Assembly (NCBI GenBank): GCA_965247175.1
Contig: OZ252006.1
Span: forward strand, 1,736,001 to 1,800,000
Direction of reading: 5' to 3'
Length of the DNA: 64,000 bases
DNA from: JANQMX01 sp965247175
GTDB lineage: Bacteria > Pseudomonadota > Alphaproteobacteria > Kiloniellales > DSM-21159
Position numbers and translations under genes: made by a program. The notes beneath the pieces are model-generated. The model saw only the letters and a program-made list of their open reading frames with translations, had not been told where the DNA came from and did not search any database. Positions 19,125 to 27,288 of the stretch are shown piece by piece. How positions within the stretch are numbered: the first letter of the stretch is position 1; every line of letters begins with the position of its first letter.

Positions 19125-19496
19125 ATGAGCGACGCCAAGGACTTCTTCAATCTCGATGACAGCAGCCAGGGTATCGCCCGGGAGCTCGGCCCGGGCCTCG
19201 CCACCCGGATCTTTGTCGGCGATCACTCCATGCTGTCGGTCGTGACGCTGGAACCGCACGCTGAAGGAAAGGTGCACAGCCACCCGCAAGAGCAATGGGG
19301 CGTGCTGCTGGAAGGGAGCGCCGTTCGCATCCAGGGTGGTGAAGAGGTTCCCGTCAAGGTCGGCGACTTCTGGCGCACCCCAGGCAACGTGCCGCACGGC
19401 ATCCGCGCCGGCGCGGAAGGAGCCCGGGTCCTGGATATCTTCAGCCCACCGCGCGACGAGTATAAGAGGCCCGGCAGCGGTTTCGGAACCGAGTGA
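19125..19496 (+). CDS. Small cupin-domain protein
   Basis: 123-aa single-domain cupin. Motif 1 is HSHPQEQWGVLLEG, with the metal-binding His-x-His and Glu/Gln, and motif 2 is GDFWRTPGNVPHGI. The fold and metal ligands are clear but the substrate is not. A strong AAGGAGGATGAG ribosome-binding site precedes ATG 19125. Its position between hpnA and hpnN does not by itself imply a hopanoid role. Confidence 0.85.
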   Translation: MSDAKDFFNLDDSSQGIARELGPGLATRIFVGDHSMLSVVTLEPHAEGKVHSHPQEQWGVLLEGSAVRIQGGEEVPVKVGDFWRTPGNVPHGIRAGAEGARVLDIFSPPRDEYKRPGSGFGTE

Positions 19497-19540
19497 AGCT
19501 CACCTGCAAGCGGCATTGCTCAGCAGAATTGACCGCGTCT

Positions 19541-19559
19541 TTTGCGCAAAGGCTAGATT
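19541..19559 (+). promoter_or_regulatory. Possible promoter element before the small secreted protein
   Basis: A perfect palindrome, TTTGCGCAAA, is at 19541-19550, preceded by TTGACC (19529-19534) and followed by TAGATT (19554-19559). The 19-bp spacing is long for a sigma-70 promoter, so this is only a candidate. Confidence 0.25.
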
Positions 19560-19608
19560 TCAGTTAGCCTTAAGTGTGGGTTTGCATGGGGAATTTGGGG
19601 TTTGAATA

Positions 19609-19962
19609 ATGAAACAGCTTGCAATCTTAACAGTTTCCGCAGCCTTACTGCTTTCGGCGCCCGAAGTCTCGGCACAAAACGCCGCGGCCGATGACATCGT
19701 CGAGCGCGGCTACGGCACGACCGCACTCTATACCACTGTGGTCAAGGGCGTGCGCATCACCCGGGGCCATTTGCCGGAACCAAAGAGCGGCCTGGAGCCC
19801 TTGGTCCCGGTGTTCGAGATCGCAGCACCGCGCTTTCAGCCTTTGGGCAACGGGCTGTTCTACGACAGCGAGCGGAACCGGCTGATCGACTGCTTTCGCC
19901 GCCGCGGCACGCAAGTCGGACAAGTGGTCCTGCGCTGCATCAGCCTGCGCTTCGATCGCTGA
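19609..19962 (+). CDS. Small secreted protein of unknown function
   Basis: 117-aa protein with a clear signal peptide (MKQLAILTVSAALLLSAPEV, cleavage after VSA). The mature part has a Cys pair (DCFRRR and RCISLRF) that could form a disulfide. No family was recognised. It ends at the convergent hpnN stop, sharing a hairpin. Confidence 0.7.
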   Translation: MKQLAILTVSAALLLSAPEVSAQNAAADDIVERGYGTTALYTTVVKGVRITRGHLPEPKSGLEPLVPVFEIAAPRFQPLGNGLFYDSERNRLIDCFRRRGTQVGQVVLRCISLRFDR

Positions 19963-19979
19963 GCGCCAACAGCGCTCAG
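19959..19979. terminator. Perfect hairpin shared by two convergent genes
   Basis: The arms CTGAGCGC (19959-19966) and GCGCTCAG (19972-19979) with a CAACA loop cover the stop codons of both convergent genes. No uridine run follows on either strand, so it may act as a bidirectional barrier or decay block more than a classic terminator. Confidence 0.5.
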
Positions 19980-22567
19980 TAGCGGCCGTTCAGCCAGGGT
20001 CTGTTCAAGACCCAGGGCAGAAGGACCAGCGACGCGATCAGAAGCAGAAAGAGTGACAGCGCCAGAAGCTCGCCCATGCTCGCGGTGCCCCTGTGGCTCG
20101 ACACGGCCAGGGTCCCGAAGGAGCCTATAGTGGTCAAGGCGCTAAGCAGCACCGCTTTCGGCGTCGAGGTTTGACTCAGGCTCTCGGACTGCCGTCCGCG
20201 CATCACCAGATGGATCCCGCTGTCGATGCCAAGCCCAATCAAGAGCGGCACGACGATCACGTTCGCAAAGTTGAATGACAGCCCCAACAAGGCCATGGCA
20301 CCCAGGGTCAGCAGCCCCGCAGCGCCGATCGGAAGCAATGCCAAGGCGACGGCAAGCGGTGAGCGAAACACTGCCAATAGCAACAAGATGACAGCCACCG
20401 TGGCGATGGCCGTGGCCTCGAACATCGAACGGACGATGACGCGCCCCGCCTCGACGATTTCTGGCAAGGTGCCCGTCGCCGAGGGCATAACGGTCTTGAC
20501 GCTATCGACGAAGGCATCAGCGGCCTCAGGGTCCGCTGCGCCGTCCTGCGGGATGACTTCCAGGCGCAAGAGATAGTCGGGCGTCTGGTACAGGCGCAGC
20601 AGCTCGTCAGGCAGCGAAACTATCTCTTCCGGTGGGCCGATGTCGTCCTCCGCCAAGTCCGTCAAGGGCTTAGGCAGCTCGGCAAAGAGCAGAGTCTGGA
20701 GCCGATCGACAGCATCCGATCGGCCCGCGGCTTGGCTTTCGAACGCCGCAACCGCCTCCACCAGGCCGTCCGCTTGCGCCGTCAGCGTTTCAGGGCCGAA
20801 CTCGACCAGTTCCTCCGCAACCGCGGCGGTCTCTTCAAGCGCCTCGTCATCGCTCAGTCCGAGATCGAGCGCGAAAGAGAAGCGGTCGGACCAGGCGGCA
20901 GAGGTCAGCGCACTCTGCAGGATCGCCTGCTTTTCTGCGATGTCCCGTGGCTGAAAGCTCTCCCGCCAGCGCACCTCGGCCACGAGAGGCAGCGCTTCCA
21001 GCTTTGGCACGAGTTCCGCCGCTTCCGCCTCTGGCACAAGGATCTGTATCGCGTAGGGAGACGTCACCGGATTTTCGGCAAGCCGATAGAAGAACTCGAC
21101 CGACAGAGCGTCGGGGTCCCTCAAGGCCATCGTGTCGGCATCGAAGTGCACGCGCTGAGACAGGACGGCGGAGGCAGCCATCGCCAGAAGGATAGCTATG
21201 GCAACGGGCGTTCGCGAAAGCTGGCCCATGAGGCCGGCGATCGCGGATCTGCGTTCGGTCTTAACGCCGCCTGGCCGTGGCAGCAGGGTCAGCATCGCCG
21301 GCAAGAAGGTCAGCGAGAGCAGCATGGCGATGATGATGCCGGCGCCCGAGATGAGGCCGAGTTGCGCCATGCCCACGAAATCGGTGAACAGAAAGGAGAA
21401 GAAAGCGAGAGCCGTAGTAGGTGCACAAAGGAAGAGCGCCGGGCCCAGCTCCATGGCGCACACACTGATTGGCTCGGATTCATCCGCGTCTTGGCAGGCC
21501 TCCTGGTAGCGCAGCGCAAAGTGAATCGAGAAATCGATGCTGAGCCCAATGAACAAGACGGCGAAGGCGACGGAGATGAGATTGAGCTCCCCGATCGCCA
21601 AGGTGGCAAAACCGGCAGTGAGCAGCAGACCGATCACCAAGCTGGCCAAAGACGCCACGACGAGCACCCATGAGCGCAAACCAAAACCCAGCACCAGCGA
21701 AACGAAGATAAAGGACAGCACCGCCGCCAGCGCCGAGCCACCAGAGGCAGCCGCAAGTTCCTCCGTTTCCAAGGCCGTTTGGCCCGTCAGGCCGATCTCG
21801 ACGGCGCCGCCGAAGTCACGCTGGACCTCGGCAGCGATCGCCTGCGCTTCAGCCATCGCTTCTTGCGCAGGCACAAGCGATGCGAAGTCGAGCTCCGGAC
21901 GCACCACGACAATCTCCAGCAGAGGCTCCTCCGCCCAGATTACGTAGCGCCACGACAACGGCCGCTCTCGCCCGGTGCGCGCGGCCTCCAGGACCGCTGC
22001 CGTCTCAGTCAGGAGCCGACCGGTGGTTGCCCACTTCGGGTCGTTGTCCGGAGCATCGGCCGCGAGCTTTCCGAGCGCTTCGGCAAATCCCGAAAGACTG
22101 GGATCGCGGTTGAGCATGCCTAGCAGCTCTTCGCCTGCGGGCAGCTCCGCGGCCAAGCGGGCTACTTCCGCCTCATCCAGCAAAAAGACGCCGTAGCGCT
22201 CGAGGAATTCTCCGCCGGAGGGCACCTGCACGTCTTCGAAGCGATCGGGCCGCGCGCGGAAAGCATCGGCCAACCGGTCCCGTGCGGACTTGGCCTGCTC
22301 CGCCGTCGATGCCTGGATAACGGCGATAAAGCTCTTGTCGTAAGTCGGAAAGGCTTGAATGAAGGCATCGTAGCTTTGCCGGAAAGGCAATGTGCGGTCG
22401 AGCATACGCGCCGTGTCGGTGTTGACGGCCAAATTCGGCAGGATCGCCGCGGCCAGCACCGCCAGCAGCAGATAGAAAGCGCAGACCTTTCGCGGATGAC
22501 GGCAAGCGAAGCCGACCAGCCGCCGAACTGCGGTAGCCAGGCCTGGAAGGGCAGTCGGGCGGCTCAC
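19976..22567 (-). CDS. hpnN: Hopanoid transporter HpnN (MMPL/RND family)
   Basis: 863-aa inner-membrane RND-type transporter that moves hopanoids toward the outer membrane. It starts with RRLVGFACRHPRKVCAFYLL (first helix), then a large periplasmic loop, a helix cluster with the SSD-like SVAFAVLFIGLSIDFSIHFA, a second loop and a second cluster with NVIVVPLLIGLGIDSGIHLV near the C-terminus. The duplicated GLxxDxxIH motifs are the hallmark of the two MMPL halves. The first gene on its strand, it is divergent from the mod locus. Confidence 0.88.
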   Translation of the reverse strand: MSRPTALPGLATAVRRLVGFACRHPRKVCAFYLLLAVLAAAILPNLAVNTDTARMLDRTLPFRQSYDAFIQAFPTYDKSFIAVIQASTAEQAKSARDRLADAFRARPDRFEDVQVPSGGEFLERYGVFLLDEAEVARLAAELPAGEELLGMLNRDPSLSGFAEALGKLAADAPDNDPKWATTGRLLTETAAVLEAARTGRERPLSWRYVIWAEEPLLEIVVVRPELDFASLVPAQEAMAEAQAIAAEVQRDFGGAVEIGLTGQTALETEELAAASGGSALAAVLSFIFVSLVLGFGLRSWVLVVASLASLVIGLLLTAGFATLAIGELNLISVAFAVLFIGLSIDFSIHFALRYQEACQDADESEPISVCAMELGPALFLCAPTTALAFFSFLFTDFVGMAQLGLISGAGIIIAMLLSLTFLPAMLTLLPRPGGVKTERRSAIAGLMGQLSRTPVAIAILLAMAASAVLSQRVHFDADTMALRDPDALSVEFFYRLAENPVTSPYAIQILVPEAEAAELVPKLEALPLVAEVRWRESFQPRDIAEKQAILQSALTSAAWSDRFSFALDLGLSDDEALEETAAVAEELVEFGPETLTAQADGLVEAVAAFESQAAGRSDAVDRLQTLLFAELPKPLTDLAEDDIGPPEEIVSLPDELLRLYQTPDYLLRLEVIPQDGAADPEAADAFVDSVKTVMPSATGTLPEIVEAGRVIVRSMFEATAIATVAVILLLLAVFRSPLAVALALLPIGAAGLLTLGAMALLGLSFNFANVIVVPLLIGLGIDSGIHLVMRGRQSESLSQTSTPKAVLLSALTTIGSFGTLAVSSHRGTASMGELLALSLFLLLIASLVLLPWVLNRPWLNGRY

Positions 22568-22712
22568 GTCAGATCTTCGCGCATTATGCGAACAGGGAGT
22601 GGGGTCACCATGTCAGAAGCGGTGGCTGAGGCTGCAAGACAGCGCGATTATCCGTTTCGCGCCGCGCCTCTCAAGCCCTAGGCCAAAGACAACGACAGAG
22701 CGGAGACAAAGG

Positions 22713-22738
22713 CTGACCGAGCACAGAGGCTCGGTTAG
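22713..22738. promoter_or_regulatory. Inverted repeat just upstream of modE
   Basis: CTGACCGAGC (22713-22722) and GCTCGGTTAG (22729-22738) form a 10-bp inverted repeat with one mismatch (a G-U pair in RNA on the plus strand) and a 6-nt spacer. It ends 9 nt before the modE ATG, so it could be an operator or a hairpin affecting translation. Function is inferred only from position. Confidence 0.45.
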
Positions 22739-22747
22739 TCTTGCAGC

Positions 22748-23125
22748 ATGAAAGAGGACAGAAAACCAAGAGGTGCCAGGCTGCGCATCGTTCTGGAGGA
22801 GGACGGCGCGATCGGCCCCGGAAAGGCCGATATCTTGGATGGTATTCGCGAAACAGGCTCTATCGCAGCGGCTGGGCGGCGCATGGGTATGAGCTACAAG
22901 CGCGCTTGGAGCCTCGTGGAACGCATGAACCGAAGTTTCCAGGAGCCCCTCGTGTCCACCAGCCGCGGCGGGCACAAAAAAGGGGGAGCCGCGCTGACCG
23001 AGACCGGCGAGCAGGTTCTGGCTCTCTATCGCCGTATCGAAACCGAAGCGGAACGTGCGGTCAAAAGCGAGCTCGGCGCCTTGCGCGCGCTTATGGCAAC
23101 CGAACCCGGCCCGCCGCCGAAATAG
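22748..23125 (+). CDS. ModE-like winged-helix regulator without molybdate-binding domain
   Basis: 125-aa protein matching the N-terminal winged-helix domain of ModE: KADILDGIRETGSIAAAGRR, then MGMSYKRAWSLVERMNRSF, then the wing GGAALTETGEQVLALYRRIE. Full ModE has two C-terminal molbindin (TOBE) domains that bind molybdate, and these are absent. It lies 38 nt upstream of modA, in the position of a molybdate-uptake regulator. Relatives of this size are common in bacteria, but how they sense molybdate is unclear. Confidence 0.85.
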   Translation: MKEDRKPRGARLRIVLEEDGAIGPGKADILDGIRETGSIAAAGRRMGMSYKRAWSLVERMNRSFQEPLVSTSRGGHKKGGAALTETGEQVLALYRRIETEAERAVKSELGALRALMATEPGPPPK

Positions 23126-23159
23126 CGCTTGCGCCCGCCAAGCAAGGGCGGCTAACTAC

Positions 23160-23183
23160 CGATATGTCTATTTGGACATATCG
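23160..23183. promoter_or_regulatory. Perfect palindrome over the modA start codon, possible ModE box
   Basis: CGATATGTC (23160-23168), a 6-nt spacer and GACATATCG (23175-23183) are exactly complementary. ModE boxes of alphaproteobacteria are also inverted repeats with CG-TAT half-sites and a short spacer, which supports an operator. It contains the modA ATG (23164-23166), so it could equally act as an RNA hairpin hiding the start. Confidence 0.6.
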
Positions 23184-23934
23184 AAGGCCTTTCAAGCCAC
23201 TGCTCGCTGCCGGGATGCTCGCTGCCGCTGTGGTGAGTGCACCCGTTCACGGCAAGGCGAGCGAGCTGCGCGTCGCCGTGGCAGCAAACTTCAGCGATGC
23301 GGCGAAGGAGATCGGTGCCCTGTTCGAAGCGGAAAGTGGCTTGCGCCCACTCTTCAGCTTCGGCGCTACGGGCCAGCTCTATACCCAGATCGCTCAAGGT
23401 GCGCCCTTCGATGTCTTCCTTGCCGCCGATCAGGCGCGGCCGGAACGAGCCGTTGCCGAAGGCCTGGCCGTGGCCGACAGCCGATTCACCTATGCCCGCG
23501 GCCGTCTGGCCCTCTTCAGCCGGGATGAAGAGCGCATCACGGATGAAGCGGTCTTGCACGACGGTGCCTTCGCCAAGCTCGCGATCGCCAATCCCCTCAC
23601 CGCCCCCTATGGCGCCGCAGCGGTTGAAGCGCTGCAGGCTCTGGGGCTCCGTGATGCGCTCCAGTCCAAGTTGGTGCAGGGCAACAACGCATCCCAGACC
23701 TTCCAGTTCGTCGCCACAGGCAATGCCGAGGTCGGCTTCGTCGCCCTCTCTCAACTGACGGTTCACGAGGGCGGTTCCCACTGGGTGGTGCCCTCGGCGC
23801 TGCATGGACCTATCGCTCAGGACGCCGTCTTGCTGACGGCGGGCGAAGACAACGAGACGGCGCAGGCTTTCCTGGAGTTCCTCAAAAGCGATGCGGCCCG
23901 CGCGGTGCTCGCCCGCTATGGCTACGAGAGCTAG
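23164..23934 (+). CDS. modA: Molybdate ABC transporter substrate-binding protein
   Basis: Periplasmic molybdate-binding protein, 256 aa. The signal peptide has a basic start (YRRPFK) and hydrophobic core LLAAGMLAAAVVSAPVHG. The mature protein shows the ModA motifs RVAVAANFSDAAKEIGALFE, FSFGATGQLYTQIAQGAPFD and VFLAADQARPE. ATG 23164 is chosen because it gives a complete signal peptide; ATG 23215 would remove the basic region. Followed by modB after 15 nt. Confidence 0.93.
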   Translation: MSIWTYRRPFKPLLAAGMLAAAVVSAPVHGKASELRVAVAANFSDAAKEIGALFEAESGLRPLFSFGATGQLYTQIAQGAPFDVFLAADQARPERAVAEGLAVADSRFTYARGRLALFSRDEERITDEAVLHDGAFAKLAIANPLTAPYGAAAVEALQALGLRDALQSKLVQGNNASQTFQFVATGNAEVGFVALSQLTVHEGGSHWVVPSALHGPIAQDAVLLTAGEDNETAQAFLEFLKSDAARAVLARYGYES

Positions 23935-23949
23935 CAAGAGCGCCTTCGG

Positions 23950-24645
23950 ATGCTCGACTTCGCCGAACTCTGGTCGCCCATCCGTCTGACCCTCGAGCTC
24001 GCGACCGTCACCACCCTGGTGCTGCTCGTCATCGGCACACCGATCGCCTGGTGGCTTGCCCGCTCCAAGAGCCGTTGGAAGGAGGCCGTGGCCGCTGTCG
24101 TCGCTTTGCCGTTGGTGCTGCCGCCGACGGTTCTCGGCTTCTATCTTCTTATCCTGCTCGGCCCGGAAGGCCCAGGCGGCTGGGTCGCCGGCCTGTTCGG
24201 CGGGCGAACGCTGGCCTTCACTTTCGAAGGGCTGGTGATCGGCTCGGTCTTCTACTCCATGCCCTTCGTGGTGCAGCCCATCCGCAATGCCTTCGAGGCC
24301 TTCGGCGAGCGCCCCTTGGAAGTTGCCGCGACCCTTCGCGCCTCGCCCTGGGACCGGTTCTGGAGTGTCGCCCTGCCCCTCGCGCGCCCCGGGCTTCTGA
24401 CCGGTGCCGTCCTCGGGTTCGCCCATACGGTCGGCGAGTTCGGCGTGATCCTGATGATCGGCGGCAACATTCCCGGAGAGACCCGCGTGCTTTCCATTGC
24501 CGTTTACGACTACGTCGAGACCCTGCAGTGGACCAAGGCCCATATCCTGGCCGGCGGGCTGCTCGCCTTCTCCTTCCTGGTCATCCTGACCATGATGCTG
24601 CTCGACCGGCGCATCGGCCGCTCGTTGGGACAGAGCACGCCATGA
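23950..24645 (+). CDS. modB: Molybdate ABC transporter permease
   Basis: 231-aa inner-membrane permease. The first helix is LTLELATVTTLVLLVIGTPI, PLVLPPTVLGFYLL is typical of ModB, and the cytoplasmic EAA loop is EVAATLRASPWDRFWSVALP followed by LARPGLLTGAVLGFAHTVGE. Its stop overlaps the modC start (ATGA). Confidence 0.93.
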   Translation: MLDFAELWSPIRLTLELATVTTLVLLVIGTPIAWWLARSKSRWKEAVAAVVALPLVLPPTVLGFYLLILLGPEGPGGWVAGLFGGRTLAFTFEGLVIGSVFYSMPFVVQPIRNAFEAFGERPLEVAATLRASPWDRFWSVALPLARPGLLTGAVLGFAHTVGEFGVILMIGGNIPGETRVLSIAVYDYVETLQWTKAHILAGGLLAFSFLVILTMMLLDRRIGRSLGQSTP

Positions 24646-25808
24646 GCCATGCAGCAGCCGTCGCGCCGGAGAACGGCATCGACGCCCGCTTTGCCGGTCG
24701 CCTCGGCGATCGGCGCAACGGCTTCTCGCTCGATATCGACTTCACCGCCCCGCTGCAGGGCATCACCGCACTTTTCGGCCCTTCCGGCTGTGGCAAGACC
24801 AGCCTGCTACGCTGCATCGCCGGCCTCAACCGTCTGCCCGGCCACCTCTCCGTCGGCGGCGAAGCCTGGCAGGACGAAGCCCGCGGCCTCTACCTCCCGC
24901 CACATCGGCGCGACGTCGGCTACGTCTTTCAGGAGGCAAGCCTCTTCCCCCACCTTTCCGTCGCCAAGAACCTCCTCTACGGCGCGAAACGTGCCGGCTC
25001 AGACGCGCGCAGGGGCGCGCCCTCATTCGACGACATCGTCGCCCTGCTTGGCATCGACCATCTGCTCGAACGCGCGCCGGAAGCCCTCTCTGGCGGCGAG
25101 CGTCAGCGCGTTTCACTCGGCCGGGCCCTTCTCTCGCGCCCCCGCGTGCTGTTGATGGATGAGCCCCTCTCTGCGCTTGATCGTATGACCAAGGAAGAAA
25201 TCCTACCCTATTTCGAAGCGCTGCCGCAGGCGCTCGAGCTCCCCATACTCTACGTCAGCCACGACATCGCCGAGGTCTCGCGCCTGGCCGACCGCATGGT
25301 GCTCATCTCGAAAGGCCGCAAGGTTGCCGAAGGCCCCTTGCAGGAGCTGTTGGAACGCCTCGACCTAAGCCCGGAGACGGGACGCTTCGAAGCCGGCGTG
25401 GTCGTCTCGGCACGCGTTGTGGGCCACGACCAGAACTATCGCATGACCCGCCTGGAGCTAGGCGGCCAGCCTCTGTCCCTCCCTCTGGCGGAGGTCGCCG
25501 TGGGCGAAGAGGTCCGCCTGCGCATCCGTGCTCGCGACGTGGCATTGGCGACTCAGAGGCCCACCGGCATCAGCTTCCGCAACGTGTTGTCCGGGATCAT
25601 TAGGGAGATCGTCGAGGAGCCGGAAACGGCCTTCGCCGAAACCCTGGTCGAGATCGGCAACCAGCGCCTGAGGGCACGGCTGACCCGGGAGGCCGTGGCG
25701 GAACTCGGCCTGATGCCGGGCATACAGGTCTTCGCGCTGATCAAGTCTGTTGCCTTCGATCGCCGCGCGCTCTCCACAACCCACGGCCAGCCGCGGGATG
25801 GAGCCTAA
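24642..25808 (+). CDS. modC: Molybdate ABC transporter ATPase
   Basis: 388-aa ATPase. Walker A GPSGCGKTS, signature LSGGERQRVSLGRALLSRPR, and Walker B VLLMDEPLSAL. A C-terminal TOBE/molbindin-like region (about residues 290-380, with ISFRNVLSGIIREIVEEPET) is the only molybdate-binding-type domain in this cluster besides ModA. That is relevant because the local ModE lacks it. Start ATG 24642 overlaps modB. Confidence 0.93.
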   Translation: MSHAAAVAPENGIDARFAGRLGDRRNGFSLDIDFTAPLQGITALFGPSGCGKTSLLRCIAGLNRLPGHLSVGGEAWQDEARGLYLPPHRRDVGYVFQEASLFPHLSVAKNLLYGAKRAGSDARRGAPSFDDIVALLGIDHLLERAPEALSGGERQRVSLGRALLSRPRVLLMDEPLSALDRMTKEEILPYFEALPQALELPILYVSHDIAEVSRLADRMVLISKGRKVAEGPLQELLERLDLSPETGRFEAGVVVSARVVGHDQNYRMTRLELGGQPLSLPLAEVAVGEEVRLRIRARDVALATQRPTGISFRNVLSGIIREIVEEPETAFAETLVEIGNQRLRARLTREAVAELGLMPGIQVFALIKSVAFDRRALSTTHGQPRDGA

Positions 25809-25965
25809 GGAGCAGGCTGGCTCGGCTGCCTCCCGCTCCTTCGCCTCCGCCTTATCACAGGGATAGGGGTGGGCTATCGAACAATTTCCGATCCCGCTGT
25901 GAAGAAATGCATAGGACTATGCGGCTAAACTGCGCTAGGTGTCCCAGAAAAAGAGGCGCCTTGGA

Positions 25966-27243
25966 ATGGCGGACAACCAGCTCGACACAAGACCTCGCCA
26001 AGGCTCGATCTCGAGTCCTGGAGCGCCCGCACACTTGGGAAACAGTACCCATCGCTGGGCCTCGCTGGCCGTGCAGGGCGACTTCGCCTGGCAGCGACTT
26101 GATCACAACGACGCAGCGTCGCTTGCGCATGCCAAGCGCGCTGCAGTGGAGATCTGCCGACAGGACCCCCGCGCCACGCTGGAGCATGACCTCGACTGGG
26201 GCTTGGGCAACGCGGCGGATGGCAGCGTCGATCTGTCCGTTTGGCTGTGCCGTCGCGGAGAGGAGATCGTTGGCTACGCACCCTTGATCATAGCCTCCAG
26301 CAGACTGAGGCCATCGATTGGTGCGCGCGCGGTCGTGTCGTGGCGGATGCTCCGTCATACGCTGGTCGGATGTCCCCTCTTCGCAAACGCCGTCCGCGAC
26401 CGCGAGGCCCCACTGACAATGGAGTTCTTGGAGACGATCGGCCAAAACATGCCGGGTCGCGGGGTGATCTTCCTGCTCGGCGGACGCGCCGACGCCGCTC
26501 TCTTCCAACTCCTCGTGGAGTATCGCCGGAGCCTGCCTTTCTTCGTCGCGGGCTATGGGCCCGCCTACCAGCGGCGATTGATCCATCTGCCGAACAGCTT
26601 CGACGACTACATCGCCAGCCTGGGCAGGAAAACCCGCAGAAACCTGCGCAGCTATGAACGGAAGCTGAAGCAGGCCGCCGAAAAGGAAATCCGTATCATC
26701 GGCTATACGCGGAGCGAGGACGTCGACCCCTTCCTCGACGCTGCCGTTCCTCTGTCGCAGAAGACTTATCAATGGACAGACATCGGCATCGGCCTGCACG
26801 ACCGGGCAGCTCTAGCCCGGCAGCTTCGGGTTGCCGCCGCGCGCGGTTGGATGCACTGCTACATTCTGTTCCACGGTGAAGCCCCCATCGCCTTTCAAGT
26901 CGGTTACAGGTACGGCGAGTGCTACTTCGCTCATGACACCGGCTATGACCCGAGTTGGGCCGCCTATTGGCCTGGCAACTACATGGATATGGCCATCGTA
27001 CGCGACCAGATCGAACGCCATCCCGATGTCCGCTGGGTCGACTTCCTCTATGGCGACACGTTCAACAAGCGACGCTTCAGCAACAGCAGTCGCTTAGAGC
27101 GGAACTTCTATCTCTTGCCGCGAACGGCGCGGGGGCTCGGCGTCTACGCATCGTTAAGGTCCGCCAGCATCGTATCGGAGGTGGCAGGCCAAGCTCTCGA
27201 TCGCTTCGGCCTGAAAGAAACGCTGCGTCGCGTGCTCCGATGA
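25966..27243 (+). CDS. GNAT-fold acyltransferase, BioF2/FemAB-like
   Basis: 425-aa protein with a C-terminal GNAT/BioF2-like acyltransferase domain (about residues 200-390). LGRKTRRNLRSYERKLKQA is the typical R-x-x-R-R-x-x-R stretch, followed by MHCYILFHGEAPIAFQVGYR and the ending WVDFLYGDTFNKRRFSNSSR. Such enzymes transfer acyl or aminoacyl groups to polysaccharide, lipid or peptidoglycan precursors; the acceptor is not visible here. ATG 25966 is favoured by AGAGG 10 nt upstream; GTG 25939 is an alternative. The formyltransferase homologue follows by 45 nt. Confidence 0.78.
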   Translation: MADNQLDTRPRQGSISSPGAPAHLGNSTHRWASLAVQGDFAWQRLDHNDAASLAHAKRAAVEICRQDPRATLEHDLDWGLGNAADGSVDLSVWLCRRGEEIVGYAPLIIASSRLRPSIGARAVVSWRMLRHTLVGCPLFANAVRDREAPLTMEFLETIGQNMPGRGVIFLLGGRADAALFQLLVEYRRSLPFFVAGYGPAYQRRLIHLPNSFDDYIASLGRKTRRNLRSYERKLKQAAEKEIRIIGYTRSEDVDPFLDAAVPLSQKTYQWTDIGIGLHDRAALARQLRVAAARGWMHCYILFHGEAPIAFQVGYRYGECYFAHDTGYDPSWAAYWPGNYMDMAIVRDQIERHPDVRWVDFLYGDTFNKRRFSNSSRLERNFYLLPRTARGLGVYASLRSASIVSEVAGQALDRFGLKETLRRVLR

Positions 27244-27288
27244 GGCTGAAGGCGCGCGAGACGAGACGTATGATGAAGAGCAGCTTCT

